64,000 nt of DNA from Tenacibaculum sp. MAR_2009_124 (GCF_900105455.1 NZ_FNSF01000001.1:439001-503000), one strand, 5' to 3'. Shown: positions 9,331 through 19,516, counted from the first letter of the stretch. A program made the numbers and translations. The notes: generated by a model not told the origin, from the letters alone.

Positions 9331-12300
9331 TAAAGACTAATCAACATATCGTAGCAAAATGTTCTTGGAATACATACTTTGATAACAAAGTAAAAGGAAC
9401 GGAGCTTCAAAATAATATAAGCTCTTGGTGCCAATATCACTTTCAGGAAATCTTAATGCAGGTATTTGATGAAGTATGCCCTAAAGAAAAAACATTTAAA
9501 ATTAAGAGGCTAGAGTTGAATTTAGGAGAAATTGATTATCACAATTTCTATGAAGAGTTGTCCGATAAAATAAAAAGAGAGCTTTATAAAAATTTGCAAA
9601 ACATAGTTCAGTACCCTTATAAATACAGACAAGGTGTTGAGGTTATTAACGAAAAAACTTCTCATGTAAGAGCTTTAGAATATTTTTTATTAAATGGGGT
9701 AATGCCTTGGAATTACCAAACAAAATATGGTAATTTAAATCAAATAATATCTGTTCAATGGCATCTCAATAAAGAGGAAGTGATTCAAATGCTACAATCG
9801 ACAGGAAAGAATGAGTATGTTAGAAAAAGAATTGCATGGCAATTTGAAGAACGTAATATTATGGCGCTGGTTCAGAACTTTGAACAAAGCAATTATAAAT
9901 ATGTAAAAGATGTTACTGGAGAGTTAATAAAAATACAAGAGAAAGAAAATGTTGTTCAAATTGGTATACAAGATTTTAAAAGAAATATCTGGTTCTGGGT
10001 ATTAAACTATTTATTCGTGGAAAGAGGAACCATGTTTAACAAATATGCATTTGTAAAAAGTGCTATTAAACAAATGGCGAATCATTTTAATTTAGAGTAC
10101 AATGAGCTTTTAGAAATTATTGATGAGGCTGTTAATCGAGTTAAAAATCAATATTTTATAAAAACTGAGTTTATTTCAATTATTCAAGAATTGTCAAAAG
10201 AACAACTAACAGGGAGAATAAAATCAAAAACTACAGAAAAACAATTCGAATACTATTGGGAATTATTAGCGAATCAACTTAAGAATAAAAACCTAAGAAG
10301 TTCTTCGGTAAAGAAGGCGGAATTTAATGATTTGCTTATTAACCTGAGAAATCAAAATGAATACCGATTTAAACAACTCATAGAATCGTTATTTGGAAAC
10401 AATCGACACTATTGGGAGCAAGTTTTACAAGATTTAGAAATAAAAGCTATTTCAGAGATAATTAATGTTATTTATAAAGATTCGAATAATTTATGCAATC
10501 AAATTAACTATCTGGAATCGCTGAAGTTGTCGGAAATACTAAAGCTTTCATCAAAAGCTTTATGGACAACTGGTTTTATGTATTCTAGGGAGTTTCAGTA
10601 TTCAAATAAGGAATCCTTTTTGGTGTACTTTATTCAAAAAATAAGTAAAAAAATAAACTTAAAAGAAATAGATGTTATAGATATACTATGGACTACTCAG
10701 ATAACATCGAAGCAAAAACAGGTTAAGAATTTAGTTATACATAATGCCATTAAGAAGGCATATTTAGAAAGAACTTATCTAGGTAATAAAACAAATTCAA
10801 TATCGATAATATCGATGGTAGATCAACTATATATGATGTTGAAAAATAGTAGTTCTGATATTGAGTTTATAGACAAGCTAAAAGAATCATTCGAAAGCTT
10901 AATAGAAAACAAACCTTTTGAAGTAATTAACGTATTAAAAGGAGAGCATTCTGAAAAGTTTATAATGGTCATTACTTCTTTAATTGATGAGGTGTTAGTA
11001 GAAACGTTAATTGGTAACACAATTCCATCTTATAAGAAAATTATTAGTGCAGTGGACACTTTCTTTAAGGGGTTTGAAATGAAAAGTAAGGGTGAAAGAG
11101 GACTGTACAGAAAGTCAAAAATACTTCTTAATAAAATTCTACTTAATACAATATCGGGAGGTGAACAATCTTCTCTTTTTAAAATTTTCAAATTATTTGT
11201 TCAAGACATAATTCGAAGAAATAGCTTAGTTAAAAATAAAGGTTTATTCTTCAAAGAATTGTTAGATGAATTGAAGAATAGTAGTTTAGCTTTTACCTCT
11301 CAACAATTATTTGAATTCGAAAATTGGATAAATGAGTTATTGAATGTTTCTAATATTGAATATATAATTCATGATATCAATAAAAAAGAACCTCAGCTTA
11401 AGGTAATTAAATTATTGAGAGAACTGATATTTACTGAGCAAAAGGCTTATGTTTTTTTAGAAGAACATTCTCATACTATAATCAATTATTTCTTAAAGAA
11501 TGATAAAGAGATAAAAGACAAATTGGTCGCTGAATATAGAGTGAAGATAGTGAACGTTTATACGAATGAGAATAGCGATAGGGCTTCGCAAGTATTATTG
11601 GAACTATTCTGGAAGTGCTTATTAAGATATCAAGAATATTCTGGAGATAGCATCAAATTCAAACGTCTATTTAACGCAGGAGTAATAAAAATGTTTCCAT
11701 CGATAAATAAAAATGGTCTAGGGAAAAAATCGAATATTATTGAATACTATAATAATCCATTCTTTGATAGAAGCAGTATTGAAAATGTAGTAGATGTAAT
11801 GTTCACTTACTTGGAGTCAAAGAATAAGGAAGATAGTTTTATTGTAAACAAAATTAAACACAAACCTGAACATGTAGTTCTTTGGACTTTAGAAATGGAT
11901 TCTAGTAGTTTTTATTATAGAATAAGAAATTCAAAAAGAGCCGTTGAGATAAAAAATAAAATTAAAAAAAGAATTGAATTTGATCAGTTTACCCAATTAT
12001 TATTGCATTCTTCAAAGCAATCAAATGAGGTAATAAAGTATTTCGACGGGATTTTAAGTTTGTTTAAAATATGTAAAGAATTCGTTCAATCTAATGTCAT
12101 GGCAGATTTGTTTTGGAATGAATTATTTGAAATAATTACCAAGAGTAAATACTCAGAGGAAAATTTTATTCAATTTGTATATAGTGCCATATCGAAAATT
12201 CAAAAAAACAGAACAGTAAATTCTGAAGATATAGACTCTGTAGTTCATAATAATGGGATAAAGGTAAATCATTTATTGATGAAAGTATTAAAGAAACAGG

Positions 12301-13496
12301 GATCAGAATTCAAAGGATTACTGAAAGTAACCAAAAAACCTACTACGGGTACTCTTAAGACTTTGGATGAAAATCAATTGAAAGAAGTTTTAGTATATGC
12401 AATAGAGCAGCATCATATCCCTTATTGGTTTAATTATGGAAATGTTACGTCGCTCAGTTTATTTATCAAAGAAGTCGTTGAATGCAGGCCGTTAGTGTTG
12501 CTGAAAATTTTACGTTTGAAAGGGTATTCTCGAATAAAGTTACAAGAAGTTATTCATGTTTTAGATTTTAATCAATTAATCAGAACACTAATAAATTTAT
12601 ATCCTGAAAGACAGAGACAACTTTCAGTTATAGAGAAGTTTTACAATGCGATTCGAAATGTGTCCCTGAAAAAAACTCCTGCGTATCAAATACAAAATTT
12701 AATAGCCGAAATAGTCCTGAATGCCTGGGTTAGTATAGATTGGAAGCAAATAGATACAATTTCTATTTGGAATGAGTTGGTATGGGAATTAACTACTCAA
12801 AAAAGAATATCTGAAGAAGATTTTTTTAATGCTTTTGATAAGATAAAAGAGCATATTCCCGTGGCTTTACAACTAACTTATGAGAGTATAGAGAGAAATG
12901 AAAAAACAAGTCAAAAACAGAGTTTAAGAAAAGAACAAAAACTAAAGATGGAAAGCGAATATAAGAATGAACTAACTAAAACAATTCCACCAGAAGGAAT
13001 TCCAGTTAAAAACGCTGGAATGGTATTGATCAACAGTTATTTTTCAATGTTGTTGAAGAGATTAAATTTAACAAAGGATTCGAACTTTGTTTCAGAAGAA
13101 GCACAACAAAAAGCTGTGCATTACTTGCAATATGTAGCTACAGGGATGGTAAATACAGAAGAACATGATTTACCACTGAACAAAATTTTCTGTGGAATTC
13201 AGCTACATCATCCAATCATTGCAGGAATTGATATTTCAGAAGAAGAAACACAATTGATTAATGGATTAATCCATTCATGTATCAACTATTGGAGTGCTAT
13301 TGGTTCCTGTTCGGTAAACGGATTTAGAGGTAATTGGCTAGTAAGAGATGGTTTGCTGATGGAAGAAAAAGAACGTTGGCAATTGACTGTTGAACATAGA
13401 CCTTATGATGTATTGATGTTGAAATCACCATTTTCATTTTCAATTATCAAATTACCATGGATGAAAAAGCCATTACATGTTACATGGCCATTTTAA
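9327..13496 (+). CDS. Contractile injection system tape-measure family protein (Afp14-like)
   Basis: At 1389 residues this is the largest gene; it matches the CIS tape-measure family by its two ends. N-terminus: FKIKRLELNLGEIDYHNFYE then a helix with repeated L/I spacing (residues about 55-95). C-terminus: HPIIAGIDISEEETQLINGL, WSAIGSCSVNGFRGNWLVRD, WQLTVEHRPYDVLM and a closing LPWMKKPLHVTWPF, the conserved cap of the family. The middle is long, helical and poorly conserved, which fits a ruler that sets tube length. Gene order is also right: after the baseplate proteins and before the ATPase. It overlaps the upstream gene by ATGA. GC is very low (12 of 60 bases at 10441-10500). Confidence 0.88.
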   Translation: MIKTNQHIVAKCSWNTYFDNKVKGTELQNNISSWCQYHFQEILMQVFDEVCPKEKTFKIKRLELNLGEIDYHNFYEELSDKIKRELYKNLQNIVQYPYKYRQGVEVINEKTSHVRALEYFLLNGVMPWNYQTKYGNLNQIISVQWHLNKEEVIQMLQSTGKNEYVRKRIAWQFEERNIMALVQNFEQSNYKYVKDVTGELIKIQEKENVVQIGIQDFKRNIWFWVLNYLFVERGTMFNKYAFVKSAIKQMANHFNLEYNELLEIIDEAVNRVKNQYFIKTEFISIIQELSKEQLTGRIKSKTTEKQFEYYWELLANQLKNKNLRSSSVKKAEFNDLLINLRNQNEYRFKQLIESLFGNNRHYWEQVLQDLEIKAISEIINVIYKDSNNLCNQINYLESLKLSEILKLSSKALWTTGFMYSREFQYSNKESFLVYFIQKISKKINLKEIDVIDILWTTQITSKQKQVKNLVIHNAIKKAYLERTYLGNKTNSISIISMVDQLYMMLKNSSSDIEFIDKLKESFESLIENKPFEVINVLKGEHSEKFIMVITSLIDEVLVETLIGNTIPSYKKIISAVDTFFKGFEMKSKGERGLYRKSKILLNKILLNTISGGEQSSLFKIFKLFVQDIIRRNSLVKNKGLFFKELLDELKNSSLAFTSQQLFEFENWINELLNVSNIEYIIHDINKKEPQLKVIKLLRELIFTEQKAYVFLEEHSHTIINYFLKNDKEIKDKLVAEYRVKIVNVYTNENSDRASQVLLELFWKCLLRYQEYSGDSIKFKRLFNAGVIKMFPSINKNGLGKKSNIIEYYNNPFFDRSSIENVVDVMFTYLESKNKEDSFIVNKIKHKPEHVVLWTLEMDSSSFYYRIRNSKRAVEIKNKIKKRIEFDQFTQLLLHSSKQSNEVIKYFDGILSLFKICKEFVQSNVMADLFWNELFEIITKSKYSEENFIQFVYSAISKIQKNRTVNSEDIDSVVHNNGIKVNHLLMKVLKKQGSEFKGLLKVTKKPTTGTLKTLDENQLKEVLVYAIEQHHIPYWFNYGNVTSLSLFIKEVVECRPLVLLKILRLKGYSRIKLQEVIHVLDFNQLIRTLINLYPERQRQLSVIEKFYNAIRNVSLKKTPAYQIQNLIAEIVLNAWVSIDWKQIDTISIWNELVWELTTQKRISEEDFFNAFDKIKEHIPVALQLTYESIERNEKTSQKQSLRKEQKLKMESEYKNELTKTIPPEGIPVKNAGMVLINSYFSMLLKRLNLTKDSNFVSEEAQQKAVHYLQYVATGMVNTEEHDLPLNKIFCGIQLHHPIIAGIDISEEETQLINGLIHSCINYWSAIGSCSVNGFRGNWLVRDGLLMEEKERWQLTVEHRPYDVLMLKSPFSFSIIKLPWMKKPLHVTWPF

Positions 13497-13523
13497 TCTT
13501 AAGTAATAGACAAAACCAAACAG

Positions 13524-13604
13524 AATTCCTCAGATAAAAAATTAGAGGAATTAAAATAAAAACATTCGACGTTAGGTCGAATCATTTAAAGCTCACTATG
13601 TGAG
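13524..13604 (+). other. Three successive small hairpins between tape-measure and coiled-coil genes
   Basis: The 138-base spacer holds three separate inverted repeats: AATTCCTC/GAGGAATT (13524-13531 with 13545-13552), ATTCGAC/GTCGAAT (13564-13570 with 13576-13582) and CTCAC/GTGAG (13592-13604). None is followed by a clean U-tract. They could be a weak terminator or an RNA-processing/attenuation site that sets a different level for the next two genes. Function is inference. Confidence 0.5.
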
Positions 13605-13634
13605 TAAAAGTATATTAACTAAAAACGAAAACTT

Positions 13635-15803
13635 ATGAACTCATACAATGAAAATTTGAATTCAAGTGTATCGTCTTCATTAAACAATCAAGAGGTTGCT
13701 TTAAAAAAGGCAGAATCACAATTAGATGCTACTTTGTTCTCCTTATACTATGCCCAAGGAGATTATATTACTATCTATGAAGACTTAGAAGTCGAAAACA
13801 GTAAAAATACGTTCAATCAAAAGTTATTCAACGATATGGTAGTCGATAGTGATATTTCTACCAATGTTTTATCTTCTGTAAACCAAGGAAAAACGCTAGT
13901 AGCTACAAGCACAAGTAATGCGAGTGTTGCTGCTTCAGATGTGCAACTTGCAACAAATGCTATTGTAAAATTAGCAAGTGATATTGGTAGTATTTTTAAC
14001 ATCGTTAGTGCAGCTGATTACGGAAGTGAACTTTACCAACAAAGTGAGGATGCACAAATTTTGATGGGAGAAACGGCATATTTAGCAGAGGTTCTTTCAC
14101 AAATAACCATGGATACTTCTGCTGCTATTTCCGAAGTTTCTGCAGAAGAGTTAGCAACCAAAGCAGAAGCAAGTGATACCATGGTTAAGAAGTTATTGGC
14201 AGTAACTAAATCAGAGTTTGAAAAATCCGCGAATCAGGTAAATACTGAAAATGATAATTTAGCTAAGGCAAGTACTAACGAGAAAAAGTTAGAAGGAGAA
14301 TTAGAAGACTCTAAGGTTAATTTCGATGCATCAAAAGAAGCCTATAAATTAACTAATGATAAACTAAACTTAGACTTAACTGTTAAGCCAAAAAACAAGA
14401 AGAATCTTCAATACAAAGTAAGTTTTACTCCATATAAAAGCCCATTTCAAATTAGTGAAGATAATTTGCCAAGCGGATATCCAGTCGATTCTTATAACAT
14501 CTTTTTGGTAAAAGAAAGTAAAAAGAAAACTTTTTCAATTTCAGGAGCCGAAGGAATTGTTAGTAAGGAAGAGAATAAAAATTATATCAATATTAAAATC
14601 AAAGGGAGGTCTACGAATACTGACAGTTTTACGGTTGGGGAAAATCAAATTAGTGGAACTATTAAATACGATGATTTAAACGATACCGATGGTGATGTAC
14701 TTCAAATAGGAAATGATTATGTGGTATTCGTCATGGCAGTTTTAAGTACAGAATATAAAAAGTTGATCAATAATTTTGAAGATTATTTATCTGCTCCTAC
14801 TGCGTCGTTTAGCTTAACTAATCAGTTGGTTGTTCCTCAGATCAATCAAATAAAAATAACGAATTTGTCTTCAAAGAAACTAGAATTGTCTTTGGCGGAT
14901 AAAATTGTTCATGGAGATTCTATCTCTGATGTAGATTTTACAGGAGCAAAACCTTCAAATAATATAAGTGTTGAGCAACAACTGGAGTTTGATATAAAAC
15001 AGAGTTCTAATTTTCAATTGAATGAAGGAACTAAAAATGTAGAAACGGAGTATCGCTGCATGTTCTTGCCTGATAATTCTGAATTTATAAAAGGTCTGTT
15101 AACGTCTCAAGAACTTAATTATTTGGCAACATCAGTTGAAGATGATGGTTCAATAGCATTAGAATTATCTGAATTAAAATTAAGGGAGGTAAACTTAACG
15201 GCTAATTTAGAAAAATTAGAGAAAGCTCATGATAATGACCCCGATGTGAAAAAATGGTTTGTTAGTGTTCAAAAATCAGTAAGCTCGAAAACCTTAGAAA
15301 CTTTAGTAGAAACTAAAACCTTGGCAGAAGGAGGTGAAGCAAACCTTTCAACAGTATTAAAAAAATTAACTGTTAAGAATATCAGTGCTAAATTATCAGC
15401 AACGATATTATTAGAGTCTATTATTTTGAGTATTGACCTTTCTTTAGTTCAAAAGAGTATTACGACAGAAGAAAAGGAGCAGAGTAAAAACGTTAAAGAA
15501 AGTGAAAACAATAAATTCAAGCCTGGATTTATGTTTAACTCGCTCGTAGCGGCAAAAATTCCAGCAGGATGTTATTCAAATCCTGTTAAAAAAGAAGATG
15601 CTTATACTGTTGCCATTACAGCAGATGTAACGGATAATTTTGGAAACCGATTAATTCCTGGAGATTTGTATATCCCTGTGGTATTTGCAATAAATAGTCA
15701 GGCGGAAGAAATTAGTAAGCAATTTAATAACGCCTTATCTGATTTTCAACAAACCCCTCCTTTTACTTACAAAAATCAAACTATTCCTAACCAAAACAAA
15801 TAG
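13635..15803 (+). CDS. eCIS-associated coiled-coil / beta-domain protein, unknown (fibre or accessory candidate)
   Basis: Not recognised by name. The 722-residue protein has an N-terminal helical third (residues about 1-245) rich in Ala/Ser/Glu heptads, e.g. STSNASVAASDVQLATNAIV. The rest is beta-rich: a fibronectin-like stretch around 255-395 (YKVSFTPYKSPFQI, GNDYVVFVMAVLSTEY), and further beta/helix segments to the end. No signal peptide. It lies three bases before a second helical protein of similar style, and both sit where Afp-type loci carry fibre or accessory genes, while no obvious Afp13-type fibre is seen in the window. A surface-binding fibre or a sheath/baseplate accessory are both possible; this is inference from position and architecture. 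Confidence 0.6.
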   Translation: MNSYNENLNSSVSSSLNNQEVALKKAESQLDATLFSLYYAQGDYITIYEDLEVENSKNTFNQKLFNDMVVDSDISTNVLSSVNQGKTLVATSTSNASVAASDVQLATNAIVKLASDIGSIFNIVSAADYGSELYQQSEDAQILMGETAYLAEVLSQITMDTSAAISEVSAEELATKAEASDTMVKKLLAVTKSEFEKSANQVNTENDNLAKASTNEKKLEGELEDSKVNFDASKEAYKLTNDKLNLDLTVKPKNKKNLQYKVSFTPYKSPFQISEDNLPSGYPVDSYNIFLVKESKKKTFSISGAEGIVSKEENKNYINIKIKGRSTNTDSFTVGENQISGTIKYDDLNDTDGDVLQIGNDYVVFVMAVLSTEYKKLINNFEDYLSAPTASFSLTNQLVVPQINQIKITNLSSKKLELSLADKIVHGDSISDVDFTGAKPSNNISVEQQLEFDIKQSSNFQLNEGTKNVETEYRCMFLPDNSEFIKGLLTSQELNYLATSVEDDGSIALELSELKLREVNLTANLEKLEKAHDNDPDVKKWFVSVQKSVSSKTLETLVETKTLAEGGEANLSTVLKKLTVKNISAKLSATILLESIILSIDLSLVQKSITTEEKEQSKNVKESENNKFKPGFMFNSLVAAKIPAGCYSNPVKKEDAYTVAITADVTDNFGNRLIPGDLYIPVVFAINSQAEEISKQFNNALSDFQQTPPFTYKNQTIPNQNK

Positions 15804-15805
15804 CC

Positions 15806-16633
15806 ATGTCAATTTATAAAATAAATACACTCAAAAATAAATATGGAGTAACTGAACAGAAAAAAGAAACTTTAGATTCTCTATCGAATCAAGTCTTGGA
15901 TGCTCAAAATGAAGTAGCGCAATTACAGGCAATTGTTCAGTCATTGACTGAAAAGTCAAACAAGTTGACAAATCAATTGAATTTAGCAGAAGAAAATAAG
16001 AAACAAACTTTAAGCAATAAAGAATTAGGTGATGAGGTGATCTCAAAAGTAAAAGAGCTCGACCAACTATCAGAAACCGCGGTTAGTGAAGTTGAAATAG
16101 CCAATGCAAAAAGTAAGAGCTGTGCAACTCAAGTTAAAAATTTAATAGATAAGCTTATTTATTCATCTGAAGTCATAAACAAGTTGGCTAATTTGGTAAT
16201 CAGAAAAAAAGCACTAAACCCTTTGATTTCTGACGAATTGGTTGAAATGGTCTCAAAAGCGGGGACAGATGCTAATAACGCAGTTGCTTTAACTTTAAAA
16301 GCTTTAGAAGCTGTATTCGCATCTCAAGCAACAATACTAGAGTCTAACGGATCATTAGTTATAGGGAAGGAGCAAGCCGCAAAACTTTATGAATATTTTA
16401 TAGGGCAAGAAGTTGATAATGTAGAGAATTCTATACCCGATACGAATGTGCAAGAATTATTAGAAGTAGCTCACGATGTATCAGTATCAACCTATAGCAG
16501 CGCATTACTGGCATCAGAAGACAATACGAAACAGTTAAATGCTGCAGAAAATGACTTGAATAGAGCAACGATAAAGTTAAGTTCTTTAGAGTCAGGATAT
16601 GCAGCAGCAAAAGCTGCCGCGTTGGCTTCTTAA
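15806..16633 (+). CDS. Helical eCIS-associated protein, partner of the preceding gene
   Basis: 275 residues, almost all predicted helix with heptad patterns: QNEVAQLQAIVQSLTEKSNK near residue 35, a second helical block 75-200, and an Ala-rich C-terminus ending KAAALAS. Its pattern (coiled coil, then A/V-rich paired helices, then a closing coiled coil) mirrors the helical N-terminal third of the upstream protein, so the two may be distant paralogues or assemble together. The start lies two bases after the upstream stop, which implies one transcript. No enzymatic motif, signal peptide or membrane segment is visible. Confidence 0.6.
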   Translation: MSIYKINTLKNKYGVTEQKKETLDSLSNQVLDAQNEVAQLQAIVQSLTEKSNKLTNQLNLAEENKKQTLSNKELGDEVISKVKELDQLSETAVSEVEIANAKSKSCATQVKNLIDKLIYSSEVINKLANLVIRKKALNPLISDELVEMVSKAGTDANNAVALTLKALEAVFASQATILESNGSLVIGKEQAAKLYEYFIGQEVDNVENSIPDTNVQELLEVAHDVSVSTYSSALLASEDNTKQLNAAENDLNRATIKLSSLESGYAAAKAAALAS

Positions 16634-16693
16634 TATGATTTTATTAAGGTAACTTCAAATTGTAAATGATATTAGTTCTATCATAAAATTACT

Positions 16694-16740
16694 AGTGAAG
16701 GAAAAATATTGAATAATTATTTTAATGTTTATCCTTCACT
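16694..16740 (+). terminator. Hairpin after the helical gene; start of a 616-base gene-free spacer
   Basis: AGTGAAGGA (16694-16702) pairs perfectly with TCCTTCACT (16732-16740) across an AT-rich loop, about 60 bases after the stop. A probable transcription end. The rest of 16634-17249 holds no credible gene; it contains a further inverted pair (CACATCA/TGATGTG, 16778-16820) and a TCGAGA/TCTCGA stem at 17090-17126 whose left arm repeats the element at 1172-1185. A promoter for the following operon is expected near 17160-17240 but I cannot point to one with confidence. Confidence 0.5.
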
Positions 16741-17249
16741 TGATAGAGCTTCTCTTTGAAATTTTTAAAAACCTAACCACATCAAATGAGCGATAACAAA
16801 TCTCGATATATACTGATGTGATTAAGGATGAACAAAACAATTTTTATTTTAGGTTCGAGGACGATTATTTCTGCGAGCATTGTTGTTAAGATTAGATTTT
16901 TTGTTAAGCTCATTAATTCTTATTGATTTTTTAAAGGAATTAATGAACCTCCAAAGTTGGTTTCTTTTTTATCAATGGAAAAAGAAAAGTGGCTCAGAAA
17001 AAAGATAGTTCTATATGAAATTTAAGTTGTTAAGAAAAGATGTTAATGGTAGTATTTTTTACCAAGTATTTACGAAGTAAAAAAATGTATCGAGAGCAGT
17101 ATACAGGAGCAGGGAAAACTTCTCGACACAAAATTATTCTTCATTTCATTTCAAATAATTTTACTTGAAGTGACAAATGTAATAACACGAAAACCTAAAA
17201 TAAAAACTGTATTACATCAGATCTATTAGTAAGTATAAAAAACAAACAG

Positions 17250-18170
17250 ATGAAAGACGTATTCAAACAATTTTATAAAGACTGTTATATTAAAACTCAA
17301 GGTTTCATACCTTCTAAACCAATAGAACAGCATTTATTTCCAGGTGATTTTTTTCAAATAAAAAACGGGAATATTGTTGTATTGGGTAATATTTTTAAAG
17401 GGAAATTGATTGCAACAGAAGAAATTTCATTTGTAAACGGAATGGCAATTAATCAATCTAATTGGTCTTTTAATCATAGTATTTCTAAAACTTATTCAGG
17501 AAGAGAAATAGGAGAGAGTAAGTTACAAGGAGAGTTTAATTATAGTAAGCAGGTAATTTCCTTTAATGGCTATGGAAGTTTTTACTTTAAAGCAATAAAT
17601 CCTGAAGTTGTTAAAATGGATAATTGGAGTCAAATAGCGGAAGAGCTCATAATTAAACTAACTCAAACAATTTATTCATTTAGAGAGGTGTATGTTGTAA
17701 CGGATGTTGTCACAGCATCTCATTGGACTTTGGCTGTTGGAGGAGATGAAAATGCTGAGCTTGAAATTGTCACTGAAGAGGAAAATTTTGGACTTGTTGA
17801 TATTTTTGGTAATGGTAGCTCTCAAACTATTCAGGCTAGACATATTGAATATTATCATGAAGAGAAAAATCGGAAACCATCTTTTTTTAAAGCAAAGAAG
17901 TTAGTCGTAAACCCTCGTCAATTAGATGTTTTTGTAAGCGATTTAATAGCGAAACAATCGGATAGATCAAGTTGGGTTAAGGACTTTTACGAATATGATT
18001 TTAATCACGATTCTATTGATTTTTCTTCGTCTGCATCTTATATATCTAATGATAATATTTTAGACATGCTGCAAGTAAATCAGTTAAATCCCAATACGGC
18101 TTTATCATATTTCGATTGGGCAGACGCTAGTTTAGACGATGTTCAAAAACTTTTTAATACTGTTTTATGA
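17250..18170 (+). CDS. Unknown protein translationally coupled to the eCIS AAA+ ATPase
   Basis: Not recognised. 306 residues, no signal peptide or membrane helix. Seen: an N-terminal alpha/beta region with HLFPGDFFQIKNGNIVVLGN (residues about 28-47), then a beta-rich middle with many paired strands (INQSNWSFNHSISKTYSG; FREVYVVTDVVTASHWTLAV), and a short acidic C-terminal tail (ASLDDVQKLFNTVL) that could be a partner-binding peptide. Its TGA overlaps the ATG of the ATPase gene (ATGA, 18167-18170), so the two are made together. Co-translation suggests a regulator, adaptor or substrate of the ATPase. A resemblance to a pore-forming fold was considered but not supported. Confidence 0.7.
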   Translation: MKDVFKQFYKDCYIKTQGFIPSKPIEQHLFPGDFFQIKNGNIVVLGNIFKGKLIATEEISFVNGMAINQSNWSFNHSISKTYSGREIGESKLQGEFNYSKQVISFNGYGSFYFKAINPEVVKMDNWSQIAEELIIKLTQTIYSFREVYVVTDVVTASHWTLAVGGDENAELEIVTEEENFGLVDIFGNGSSQTIQARHIEYYHEEKNRKPSFFKAKKLVVNPRQLDVFVSDLIAKQSDRSSWVKDFYEYDFNHDSIDFSSSASYISNDNILDMLQVNQLNPNTALSYFDWADASLDDVQKLFNTVL

Positions 18171-19516
18171 CCGTCGAAGCAAACATAAAGTCATTACTAT
18201 TAGAAATTGATTGGTTGGAGATGGTAATACATCATGTAATAAGTAGCTATTTAGAGCATGAAGGAGATTGGTATTACTGGACAGATATTGAAATGCCTGT
18301 GGCTAATGATTCAATTTATCATCATTGGTGCGAAAAAAATCAAGTTAATCAATATCAACGACTAGCATTAGCATTGGCGTTGGCACCACAAATTAAACCC
18401 GAAGTACTTGATGTATTCTTTGGTAAAAATCAAATGTATGATAGAGGTTTTACGGAGTTCGGTGGAATTATTGACGCGAATCATAGTGGCTTTTTACCAA
18501 CAGGACAAACATTAATGTTTTTAGCAACAGCCATAGAACCTACTTTAAGAAATGAAGTGAAGTCATTATTTAGAAATGAAGGACTTTTTAGTATTGAGCA
18601 AGTTTTATCAATAGAAAGTACATCATCTCATATTCCTGATTTAAATGGTGTACTCATTTTGAATAAAAGATGGTTACGTTATTTTCAAACGGGTAAAATG
18701 CTCGATTTAGAAGAGTCAATAGAGTTTCCAGCGAAGCGAATTGAAACCTGGTTAAAATGGGAAGATGTTGTATTAAACGATCAAGTTATGGATCAGATTA
18801 TAGAACTAAAAACTTGGCTATTGCACGGAGAAACATTGATGAGTGAATGGGATTTGAAAAAAAAGATTAAACCAGGATATAGGACATTGTTTTATGGGGC
18901 TCCAGGAACAGGTAAAACGTTAACGGTTACTTTATTGGGGAAGGTGACAAATAGAGAAGTGTATCGTGTTGATTTATCTATGATTGTTTCCAAATACATC
19001 GGAGAAACCGAAAAAAACTTGGCGAAAATATTTGACATTGCACAGCATAAAAACTGGGTTTTGTTTTTTGACGAAGCTGATGCTTTATTTGGAAAGCGTA
19101 CTGAAGCTAATTCTTCAAATGACAGACATGCAAATCAACAAACCTCATATTTATTACAACGTATTGAAGACTTTCCAGGGGTAATCATTTTGGCATCTAA
19201 TCTTAAAACGAATATGGATTCAGCCTTTACAAGACGTTTTCAGTCGATGATCCATTTTCCTATGCCCGATGTGAATGAACGTTATCAACTATGGAAAAAT
19301 GCATTTAACGGAAAATGTAGGTTAGATTCCGACATAGATCTTTGGAAAATAGCCGAAAATTATGAATTAGCAGGAGGAGCTATTATTAATGTTTTACGTT
19401 TTTGTGCCTTGGCAGCTATCCAGCGAAACGATACTGTTGTAGAATATCATGAACTTATAGAAGGTATTCGTAGAGAGTTTAAAAAAGATAATAAAACAAT
19501 TGTCAATTATCAATAA
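18167..19516 (+). CDS. AAA+ ATPase of the eCIS (Afp15/Pvc15-like)
   Basis: Cytoplasmic ATPase found in nearly all eCIS loci; it is thought to act in assembly or cargo handling. Seen in 449 residues: a helical N-terminal domain (about 1-225) and a C-terminal AAA+ module with Walker A GAPGTGKT (244-251), Walker B VLFFDEADALFG (298-309), a sensor-1/arginine-finger region ASNLKTNMDSAFTRRF (343-358), and a C-terminal helical lid. The arrangement matches classical-clade AAA+ proteins. It is coupled to the unknown gene upstream by a four-base overlap. Confidence 0.95.
   Translation: MTVEANIKSLLLEIDWLEMVIHHVISSYLEHEGDWYYWTDIEMPVANDSIYHHWCEKNQVNQYQRLALALALAPQIKPEVLDVFFGKNQMYDRGFTEFGGIIDANHSGFLPTGQTLMFLATAIEPTLRNEVKSLFRNEGLFSIEQVLSIESTSSHIPDLNGVLILNKRWLRYFQTGKMLDLEESIEFPAKRIETWLKWEDVVLNDQVMDQIIELKTWLLHGETLMSEWDLKKKIKPGYRTLFYGAPGTGKTLTVTLLGKVTNREVYRVDLSMIVSKYIGETEKNLAKIFDIAQHKNWVLFFDEADALFGKRTEANSSNDRHANQQTSYLLQRIEDFPGVIILASNLKTNMDSAFTRRFQSMIHFPMPDVNERYQLWKNAFNGKCRLDSDIDLWKIAENYELAGGAIINVLRFCALAAIQRNDTVVEYHELIEGIRREFKKDNKTIVNYQ

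Noticed and set aside
17250-18170. Possible gasdermin-like or other pore-forming protein beside the ATPase
   Set aside because: Only a loose resemblance in one short stretch (PGDFFQIKNG...VLG); no membrane-insertion hairpins or known motif could be identified, so no pore function is claimed.
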